A DNA stretch of 21,760 bases from VGWF01 sp964423465. Lineage in GTDB: Bacteria > Verrucomicrobiota > Kiritimatiellia > PWTM01. The position numbers and the translations under genes are program-made. The notes below the pieces were generated by a model. The model was not told the DNA's origin and did not search any database. It was given only the letters and a program-made list of their open reading frames with translations. How positions within the stretch are numbered: position 1 is the stretch's first letter; each line of letters begins with the position of its first letter. Shown here piece by piece: positions 16,013 to 21,760 of this stretch. The DNA lies in the NCBI GenBank assembly GCA_964423465.1, contig CAYRFK010000062.1:1-21760 (forward strand), given 5' to 3'.

Positions 16013-18600
16013 AATTCGACGGCCCTCTTCCGGAAGCGCAGACGGATCGTCTCGGCGACGGTGTTGAGTACGAACGTCATGGCAAACAGGACCAGGGCCG
16101 CAAGGAACAGCGTTCGGTAATGCGTGCTATGTCGCACAGCCTCCGGCAGTTCGACGGCGATATTGGCGGCCAGCGTACGGAACCCGTTGAAGATGTTCCA
16201 CTCCATCACCGGCGTGTTGCCGGCGGCCATCAGCACGATCATCGTCTCCCCGACGGCACGACCGAGCCCGATCATCACCGCGGAAAAGAGCCCGCTGGCC
16301 GCGGTCGGCACGATGATGCGCGTCGCCGTCTGCCAAGCCGTCGCGCCGCAGCCGAGCGATGCGGACCGCAGGTGCTCCGGAACCGCCGAGAGCGCATCCT
16401 CGGCAATCGTGTAGATGATCGGGATGATGGCAAAGCCCATGACGAACCCGACGACCAAGGCGTTTCTCTGGACGTAGGTGCCGAGGACGGCGCCCCTGGG
16501 GTCCAACCCCGCCAAATCAAGGATGAAGGCGACCGCCACCGAGGCCGCCACGGCCAACGCCAGGAGGACGACGAACTTGGCCGTGTCGAGGGCTGCACAC
16601 ACCGGGCGCGACAGGGTCCGCCCTGCCGTCCGGAGTATGGGGTTCAGCGTCAACGCCCCGATCCATCCCAGGAGGACGGCCATCAACGGGAACAGGACGA
16701 CGATCCAGCCGCCCGCAGCGCGGCCCACCTGCCCATCGAGCCACCGCATGATGTCGCCCGCGAAGCACCAGCGCTCCACTGCGGCACCCAGACCGCGCGC
16801 CATCCAAAGGCCGATCGGGACCACGAACACCATGAGCGGAAGACGGAGCCCGCCATTGCGCAGCGTCCACCGGTACGGCAGCATCTGCCACACGTAGGCG
16901 CCGGCCAGAAATGCCACCGGAACCGTCACAAACGACGCAAGCACCATCGGCAGCGCGTCCGCGACCACGGGCGCGAACACCAAGGCCGCCAAGAATCCAA
17001 GCACCACGCTGGGCAGGCTCGCCATCAGTTCCACGGTGGGCTTGATGCGGGCCTTCCACCGGGGATTGAGGAACTCGCTCGTGAAGATCGCTCCCATCAA
17101 CGCGATGGGTACACCGAAGAGAAGCGAGAAGAGCGTGGCTTTGACCGTACCAAAGATCAACGGCATCAGGCCCAACTTCGGCTCGAAGTCATCCGTGCCG
17201 GAGGAGGACTGCCACACATGCTCGGGCGCCGCAGCTCCCTCGTACCAGACCTTGGAGAAGAGCGCCGGCACGGTCGCCTCGGGATGACGCGGATCCAGCG
17301 TCCAGGACGTGTAGCTCCGGGGGGACGCCGAGGAGATCCCGTCATCCTTCGGGGAAAACGCGGCGGCCTGAACCGCGCCACCATCGCCGGGCAGCCGGAG
17401 GTCGGCCAGTAGTTTTCCGCTGGTCACGTGATGGAGTCGCATCGATCCGTCCCCGTACCCCGCGGCGAACATCCGGATCCGCGAGGAGGACGCAAGGGCC
17501 GTGACCGGCGCGCGCGGTCCCTTGAACTCATGGGCGACGACCATGCGAGTCGCCTCGTCCGCACCGGCCTCCGAGTTGACAACAAACCAGGACCGAACAC
17601 GACCGCCCGAGTCTCCCGCCAGTAGTGTGAACCGGCCCAGGAGGAACCGAAGTTGTGTGAGTCGCAGGGCGGGGTCGCCCAGCAGATCGACCTCCTCCAC
17701 CAACCGGATGTCCGAGGCGGAACGGACATCGTACCGCTGCAACCGGCCGTCCGCCCACGCCAGCGAGACGGCATCGCCCAGTCCCGACAACGCCAGGAAC
17801 TCGGGGGCGCCGGCTTCGGGCCGCGCCTTGTACGGGACGGGGAACACCGTCTTCCGGACGGTGGTCTGTCCCGTCATGATGTTCTTCCGCCGCGTGGTAC
17901 GCACCACCTCCATCGAGCCGTCCTCGTGAAACATGGCGTACGCAAGCCCGTCGGGGCCCTCGGCGAAGTCAATCAGCCGCACCGGCGATGCGTGGACGGC
18001 ATCCAGTTCCACATCGAGCGCGGCCTCGAATCCTTGGTGGCGGAACTGGCTTGCAGAGATCCGCTGCCACGCGCGTCCTTCATGCACTCGCATCTCGCCT
18101 TCCGGCATCCCTCGCAACGGCTCGGGAATCGCGCCAGCCTCGGCGAACTGGGTCGCAAACCTGCACTTCAGGAAGCGAGCCGCCCCGTCCGAAAAGCCGA
18201 AGAGCGCGGTGCCGCGAACCGGGTCGAACTGGGCAGCCGTGGCGACCGCGTTGCTGAAGGGAACGAGCCGGCCCACCGCCCCGCCGTCGCCGAGGCGGAA
18301 GACGTCGAAGACTCCATCTCCGGACGCACGAACCCCGAGCACTCGGTACTCGTCAGTGGCAAAGAAGGCGGGTGGCGAGCCCGGCGCGACGGATACGGAT
18401 GCAGGCGGCCCCACGGCGGACGGCCTGAGAAGGGGAAGAACCACATAGATCAGAAAGAAGAGGACGGTCATGACCGAGATGACCGTTCCGATCCCGCCCA
18501 CGGTGATCAGTGCGCGGGAGAACCCGTCAGAAAACCGTACACCCCAGCGCGTCTTTCGTTCGCGCCTGCGCCCGGTGAAGGATGACGGTATGGAAGCCAT
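16009..18600 (-). CDS. pstC: Phosphate ABC transporter permease PstC with WD40-like extracytoplasmic domain
   Basis: An 863-residue permease, nearly three times the length of E. coli PstC. One membrane segment (about 33-58) is followed by some 420 extracytoplasmic residues rich in beta strands. A recurring D-G-x-x-x-h motif appears at about 137, 227, 284, 331 and 384 (such as EDGSMEVVR, ADGRLQRYD and GDGSMRLHH), which suggests a beta-propeller. The permease core starts at about 476 (LGLMPLIFGTVKATLFSLLF). It includes LMASLPSVVLGF (525-536), extra membrane segments at about 585-700 and the EAA loop at about 734-768 (EDALSAVPEHLRSASLGCGA). A hairpin-containing gap of 182 nt separates it from pstS. 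The ATG at 18600 has no clear ribosome-binding site. Core assignment is secure; propeller fold is inference. Confidence 0.92.
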   Translation of the reverse strand: MASIPSSFTGRRRERKTRWGVRFSDGFSRALITVGGIGTVISVMTVLFFLIYVVLPLLRPSAVGPPASVSVAPGSPPAFFATDEYRVLGVRASGDGVFDVFRLGDGGAVGRLVPFSNAVATAAQFDPVRGTALFGFSDGAARFLKCRFATQFAEAGAIPEPLRGMPEGEMRVHEGRAWQRISASQFRHQGFEAALDVELDAVHASPVRLIDFAEGPDGLAYAMFHEDGSMEVVRTTRRKNIMTGQTTVRKTVFPVPYKARPEAGAPEFLALSGLGDAVSLAWADGRLQRYDVRSASDIRLVEEVDLLGDPALRLTQLRFLLGRFTLLAGDSGGRVRSWFVVNSEAGADEATRMVVAHEFKGPRAPVTALASSSRIRMFAAGYGDGSMRLHHVTSGKLLADLRLPGDGGAVQAAAFSPKDDGISSASPRSYTSWTLDPRHPEATVPALFSKVWYEGAAAPEHVWQSSSGTDDFEPKLGLMPLIFGTVKATLFSLLFGVPIALMGAIFTSEFLNPRWKARIKPTVELMASLPSVVLGFLAALVFAPVVADALPMVLASFVTVPVAFLAGAYVWQMLPYRWTLRNGGLRLPLMVFVVPIGLWMARGLGAAVERWCFAGDIMRWLDGQVGRAAGGWIVVLFPLMAVLLGWIGALTLNPILRTAGRTLSRPVCAALDTAKFVVLLALAVAASVAVAFILDLAGLDPRGAVLGTYVQRNALVVGFVMGFAIIPIIYTIAEDALSAVPEHLRSASLGCGATAWQTATRIIVPTAASGLFSAVMIGLGRAVGETMIVLMAAGNTPVMEWNIFNGFRTLAANIAVELPEAVRHSTHYRTLFLAALVLFAMTFVLNTVAETIRLRFRKRAVEL

Positions 18601-18742
18601 GAATGACAGAGGGCAGCGTCAGCCACCCATCGCACGAACGACACGGACTCCGGCGCCGGCCGGGCTGGGCGTGGAATCCGATACCGAAACCTCGCCTGCC
18701 CGCCGATTCGGAATCCGTGTCATCCGTGCAACGCTTGGTAGG

Positions 18743-18776
18743 GCCTCCGGCGCAGGGCGAACCCGGCGCCGGAGGC
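18743..18776 (-). terminator. Hairpin between pstS and pstC, likely attenuator or processing site
   Basis: An 11-bp perfect stem (18743-18753 with 18766-18776, GCCTCCGGCGC paired) with a 12-nt loop lies 6 nt after the pstS stop. There is no T-run on the minus strand, so full intrinsic termination is unlikely. In pst operons such hairpins commonly let pstS be expressed at higher level than the permease genes. The remainder of the 182-nt gap contains another short CCGGCGCCGG palindrome at 18649-18660 and no gene. Confidence 0.6.
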
Positions 18777-18782
18777 GATTCC

Positions 18783-19775
18783 CTAGAAGTCAGCCTTGAG
18801 GCCGGCCGACTCCAGAGCCTTGCGGGCCATGTCCGCCGTGATCGGGAAGTAGCCATCCTTCACGACATCGCTCTGGCCCTGCTTGCTGAAGATGTACCGG
18901 ACGAACTCGCGACGAAGCGGATCGAGTTGCGCGCCGGGCTTGGCGTTGACGTACACAAGCAGCGGACGCGCCAGCGGATACTCACCCGTGTACGCATTCT
19001 GCGGTTCCGCCGCCACGAACGCCGCGCCATCGGCCTCGGCCAGCGGAACGGCCCGCACATCCGCCGTCTTGTAGCCAATGCCGCTGTAACCAATGCCGCC
19101 CTTGTCCGAGGCAACGCCCTGCACGACGGCCGACGATCCCGGCTGCTCCTTCACGCTGTCCTTGTAGTCGCCCTTCGCGAGCACATGCTCCTTGAAGTAG
19201 CCGTAGGTGCCCGACGCGGCATTACGGCCGTACAGGCTGATCGGAAGAGTTCCCCAGTCGCCTGTCAGGCCAGCCTGGCCCCAATTGACGATGTCCGCCG
19301 TCGCGCCGCGCTTGCGCGACTTCGAGAAGATCGCGTCGACCTGCGCGAGCGACAGCCCTTTGACCGGGTTGTCCTTGTTCACGTAGACGGCCAGCATATC
19401 GATGCTGGTGGGAAGGCCGACGGGCTTGTAGCCGTACTTCTTCTCAAACTCGTCCATCTCGGCCTGCTTCATCTCCCGGCTCATGGGGCCGAAGGTGGCC
19501 GTGCCCGCGATCAGGGCCGGCGGTGCGGTCGAGGAACCCTTGCCTTCGATCTCGATCTGCACGTTGGGGTACATCTTCTTGAACCCCTCGGCCCACAGCG
19601 TCATCAGGTTGTTCAGCGTATCCGATCCAACGCTCTTCACCGAACCCGACACACCCTCCACCGGCTTGTAGTCCGGGAGCTTCTCATCCACCTTCACCTG
19701 CGCCGACACCGACGATGCCGCCAGCGCAATCGCCACGGCGCCGGTGGCAACCGACATCCCGAATGTTGTCTTCAT
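18783..19775 (-). CDS. pstS: Phosphate-binding periplasmic protein
   Basis: A 330-residue high-affinity phosphate receptor that delivers phosphate to PstC/PstA. A Sec signal peptide is cleaved probably after VSA (A25, before QVKV). Phosphate-binding loops typical of PstS are present: VGSDTLNNLM (48-57), GKGSSTAPPALIAGTATFGPMS (about 78-99) and GRNAASGTYGYF, where backbone amides, Ser/Thr and Arg/Asp contact phosphate. Start ATG at 19775 has GGGGAGA upstream at good spacing. It heads the pst operon and is followed by the hairpin at 18743-18776. The upstream region carries 11-bp repeats resembling a Pho box, implying induction under phosphate limitation. Confidence 0.95.
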   Translation of the reverse strand: MKTTFGMSVATGAVAIALAASSVSAQVKVDEKLPDYKPVEGVSGSVKSVGSDTLNNLMTLWAEGFKKMYPNVQIEIEGKGSSTAPPALIAGTATFGPMSREMKQAEMDEFEKKYGYKPVGLPTSIDMLAVYVNKDNPVKGLSLAQVDAIFSKSRKRGATADIVNWGQAGLTGDWGTLPISLYGRNAASGTYGYFKEHVLAKGDYKDSVKEQPGSSAVVQGVASDKGGIGYSGIGYKTADVRAVPLAEADGAAFVAAEPQNAYTGEYPLARPLLVYVNAKPGAQLDPLRREFVRYIFSKQGQSDVVKDGYFPITADMARKALESAGLKADF

Positions 19776-19851
19776 GCTGTTCTCCCCTGCAATGAGTCTT
19801 GGACCTCCGCCGCCCCCCGGATCCCAAGATCCGAAGCCAGACCGGCGAACC

Positions 19852-19910
19852 GATATAGACTCGCACCCTGGAGTTGTCCGTCTGTCAGGGAAGCATTAGG
19901 AAACCGTTAG
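19852..19910 (-). promoter_or_regulatory. Putative pstS promoter with Pho-box-like 11-bp repeats
   Basis: On the minus strand three adjacent 11-nt units share a CTRA/CTGA start: CTAACGGTTTC at 19900-19910, CTAATGCTTCC at 19889-19899 and CTGACAGACGG at 19878-19888. A weak fourth unit, ACAACTCCAGG, lies at 19867-19877. Nine nucleotides further on is TATATC (19852-19857), a -10 candidate, and no -35 is evident. An 11-bp period with a -10 about 10 nt downstream is how PhoB sites are built in several phyla. The units differ from the E. coli CTGTCAT core and look nearer to the CTTAACCT-type repeats known from cyanobacteria. The pstS start lies about 77 nt downstream of the -10. Confidence 0.5.
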
Positions 19911-19974
19911 CCGCCATCGCACAACTCACGAGCATCGCTGTATCCGGGAGGCCCGCCGCAGTGCCACCGCACAA

Positions 19975-20010
19975 AGAAAACGGCGCCCCGGTTGGCCGGG
20001 GCGCCGTTTG
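19975..20010 (-). terminator. Intrinsic terminator of the unrecognised lipoprotein gene
   Basis: A perfect 12-bp G+C-rich stem (19980-19991 with 19996-20007) with a TTGG/CCAA four-base loop is followed on the minus strand by TTTTCTTT. A/T pairs extend the stem base. It lies about 20 nt after the stop codon at 20029 and separates this unit from the pst promoter region. The plus-strand side has only a short T-run, so termination is mainly in the minus direction. The rest of the 253-nt gap between pstS and this gene contains the promoter region and no other gene. Confidence 0.9.
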
Positions 20011-20028
20011 TACATCGCAAAGACTCCG

Positions 20029-20895
20029 TTACGGAGCCACGCCGAAGATGTCGCCCGTCCGGCCGCTCGCCTCAATCCACGTGCCGTGCAGTTCGAGATT
20101 CGTCAGCCGGCTGGAGCCCGCGGTGGTTGTCGACGCCGCGACAGTGACCGCCGTCCCGACGAGCGTTCCGACAATCTTAACATTCATGCCCGAGGAACTG
20201 CGCCCCTCGACCTCATAAGACGCGGTCACGATGTCGCCATTGGGAACCGTAGGAGCTCCCGTGGAGGGCTCGTCGCCCGACGCGCCGCCCGTGGCCTTGA
20301 TGCTCGAGATCTTACCCGAATAGGTGGCCCCGTTATTGTCCGACATCGTGAGGGCATTGCCGGATTGGTGCAGAGTCAGCGAGAAGATCGGAGTCCCGCT
20401 GCTACCCGGATCCGCGAAGTTTGTATCCGCCAAGTTGGCGTACTGATAGGTCGCGCGGATCGGGCTCCCGCCCGGGGGCCATTCGCCCAGCAGGTCGATG
20501 CTCCATGCGCCGGTCTCATAGACGATTGTACCGGTCTTGCCTCCGCCCGCCAGCACCCCGGCGCCGTTGTCCGTCAAGGTGAACACACCGGTCGCAAACT
20601 GCACGGTCCCCGGAAGAATGTTGGCCTTGCCAAACACCCCGTTGTAGGCGCTCACGCCGGCCGTCGCGTTACCGACGGTCTGCGACGTCACCTGGTTAGT
20701 CTCCCCGGGCTCGACCATTCCGGCCCCGAACTCCGCCACAAGGTAGCCATTCGTGGCCGAGCGGTAGACCCCGTTGAAACTGACCCAGTTGTACCGCTGG
20801 GAAATGCTGTCTTCTTCGCTCGTTCCTTCCCAGTCACAGCCGGCCAACAGGGTGACCGCACAGGCCGCCATCCATCCCGCCTTCATGCGCTTCAT
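20029..20895 (-). CDS. Lipoprotein of unknown function
   Basis: A 288-residue protein I do not recognise. The N-terminus (MKRMKAGWMAACAVTLLAGC) is a lipoprotein signal with lipobox LAGC and acylated Cys20, so the mature protein is membrane-anchored, probably at the outer membrane. The mature part is rich in Gly, Ser, Thr, Ala and Asn and in alternating hydrophobic residues, suggesting beta-strand structure, with no catalytic motif. Start at 20895 is supported by GAGGAG upstream; a TTG at 20910 is open in frame but falls in the ribosome-binding site. It lies 55 nt after the stop of the thrombospondin-type repeat protein and may be co-transcribed with it. A strong terminator ends the unit. Confidence 0.75.
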   Translation of the reverse strand: MKRMKAGWMAACAVTLLAGCDWEGTSEEDSISQRYNWVSFNGVYRSATNGYLVAEFGAGMVEPGETNQVTSQTVGNATAGVSAYNGVFGKANILPGTVQFATGVFTLTDNGAGVLAGGGKTGTIVYETGAWSIDLLGEWPPGGSPIRATYQYANLADTNFADPGSSGTPIFSLTLHQSGNALTMSDNNGATYSGKISSIKATGGASGDEPSTGAPTVPNGDIVTASYEVEGRSSSGMNVKIVGTLVGTAVTVAASTTTAGSSRLTNLELHGTWIEASGRTGDIFGVAP

Positions 20896-20950
20896 GCTTT
20901 TTCTCCTCAAGACACGCCGGCCGATGGACCGACGAAGCTCAGATGTTATC

Positions 20951-21760
20951 TCATTCCTTCGACCGCCAACGCAAGCGATAGTACTTATGTTCCAACGGAC
21001 TCGGACTCGAACCGGGGCATGTCAGGGACAGCTGTGACGACCTCGGCGTGCCCCTCGGCACATCCACCTCGCCGCCGCCGACCGCAGTCCACGGGCCCAC
21101 CGGGCTCGCCGCGGTCTCCAAGACAACCCCGATGTTCAGCCCGAGCGAGTCGACGCCTTCCGCCAGACCATACCGGAAGCACATACCGCCCACAGACGGA
21201 TCGGCCCGGTCAATGACCAGCAGGTGCTTCGATGTCGGACGCGAGGAGGCGAGCTTCGGATCGGAGCCGGAAGCCACTTCCATGGCATCCGGGGTGCCAT
21301 CGCCATCGCTATCGGCAAGGTCCGGACGCATGCCCAGCGCGATCTCGCGCCCATCCGGCACGCCATCCCCATCGGTATCGCGCGACAGCGGATTGGCGCC
21401 GCGTGCAAGTTCCTGGCCATCGAGGAGTCCATCGCCATCCGTGTCGGCCACGAGCGGATTAAGATCCGTTCCGCCCGGATTGGTCGTCGGATCGTACGGC
21501 GTATACCGCGAGTTCGGATCGCGGGGCACCCCTCGCACGAACTCGGACCACGTGACCTCATCGAAGTCGCTGATCCCATCGCCGTCGGAGTCGACCAGCC
21601 TCGGATTCGTGTCAAGCGGGTCGATCTCGTACTCCCGGAGGTCGGTCAGCAGATCGCCGTCCGAGTCCGTATCGCGGGAAGCCGTCATGATCGACTGCCA
21701 GTTCTGGTACTCCCAGGCGTCCGGCAGATCGTCGTTGTCCGTGTCGCGATCGCGAATCGT
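20951..21760 (-). CDS. Extracellular thrombospondin type 3 (calcium-binding) repeat protein, 5' end outside window
   Basis: The last 269 residues of a protein whose beginning lies beyond the right edge; the frame is open to 21760 without a stop, so an internal ATG at 21688 should not be taken as its start. At least six acidic repeats of the type DTDGDGLLDGQE are visible from the edge onward (for instance RDTDNDDLPDAWE, DSDGDGISDFDE, DTDGDGVPDGRE, DSDGDGTPDAME), each able to bind Ca2+. A C-terminal domain of about 100 residues follows (LLVIDRADPSVGG, later LETAASPVGPWTAVGGGE), ending in YYRLRW. That ending resembles the FYRLR termini I associate with secreted proteins of Verrucomicrobiota-like bacteria. 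Probably extracellular or surface-attached; enzymatic function cannot be judged from this fragment. Confidence 0.85.
   Translation of the reverse strand, partial: TIRDRDTDNDDLPDAWEYQNWQSIMTASRDTDSDGDLLTDLREYEIDPLDTNPRLVDSDGDGISDFDEVTWSEFVRGVPRDPNSRYTPYDPTTNPGGTDLNPLVADTDGDGLLDGQELARGANPLSRDTDGDGVPDGREIALGMRPDLADSDGDGTPDAMEVASGSDPKLASSRPTSKHLLVIDRADPSVGGMCFRYGLAEGVDSLGLNIGVVLETAASPVGPWTAVGGGEVDVPRGTPRSSQLSLTCPGSSPSPLEHKYYRLRWRSKE

Noticed and set aside
14165..17412. Two long plus-strand open frames opposite pstA and pstC
   Set aside because: His/Arg/Gly-rich translations without domain signals, exactly covering conserved transporter genes on the other strand.
19882..19887. E. coli-type Pho box from the plus-strand CTGTCA
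   Set aside because: Only one copy is present, with no second TGTCA at 11-nt spacing; the minus-strand 11-bp repeats explain the region better.
21689..21760. Start of the thrombospondin type 3 repeat gene at the ATG at 21688
   Set aside because: The same frame continues upstream to the window edge with another acidic repeat (DRDTDNDDLPDAWE), so the ATG is internal.

Overview
The window comes from a G+C-rich bacterial chromosome, probably of the PVC superphylum (Kiritimatiellota, Lentisphaerota or Verrucomicrobiota). The evidence for this is Tat-type signals on Gfo/Idh/MocA oxidoreductases, a DUF6807 protein, a fucosidase, an extracellular thrombospondin type 3 repeat protein ending in a YYRLRW motif, and G-rich heptamer repeats. 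No 16S or other phylogenetic marker is present apart from rpoD, so the taxonomic placement is inference. No tRNA, rRNA, CRISPR array, transposase, integrase or phage gene was seen.

Layout. (1) 1-168 is a degenerate tandem heptamer repeat. (2) 242-4956 (+) holds a Tat-exported GH29 alpha-L-fucosidase, a Tat-exported Gfo/Idh/MocA oxidoreductase and an alanine-rich HEAT-repeat lipoprotein. (3) 4966-8227 (-) holds the housekeeping sigma factor rpoD, followed 7 nt later by a kinase that joins an ATP-cone to a uridine-kinase-like P-loop domain. (4) 8304-9332 (-) is an AraC-family regulator, divergent from a tightly overlapping three-gene operon at 9461-12626 (+): a xylose-isomerase-like TIM barrel, a DUF6807 protein and a second Tat-type Gfo/Idh/MocA oxidoreductase. 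(5) A long imperfect hairpin (12646-12755) lies between this operon and the convergent pdxH. (6) 13441-19775 (-) is a high-affinity phosphate uptake operon in the order pstS-pstC-pstA-pstB, with pdxH following 25 nt after pstB. PstC and PstA both carry very large extracytoplasmic insertions. An 11-bp-period repeat array resembling a Pho box lies upstream of pstS. (7) 20029-21760 (-) holds an unrecognised secreted lipoprotein with a strong intrinsic terminator and, upstream, the 3' part of a calcium-binding-repeat extracellular protein that runs off the window edge.

How the genes fit together. The two sugar clusters suggest an organism that breaks down fucose-containing or other complex glycans. 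Cofactor-loaded dehydrogenases, exported folded through Tat, could oxidise sugars outside the cytoplasm, and the TIM-barrel enzyme and the DUF6807 protein could process the products. The AraC protein, with a cupin-like sensor domain, is the natural candidate regulator of the second cluster. The Pst operon supplies phosphate under limitation. phoU, phoB and phoR are not in the window.

The most unusual items are the Tat-type oxidoreductase/isomerase/DUF6807 operon with a possible dual start, the ATP-cone kinase behind rpoD, the paired periplasmic insertions in PstC and PstA, the 11-bp-period array before pstS, and the symmetric 110-nt hairpin.
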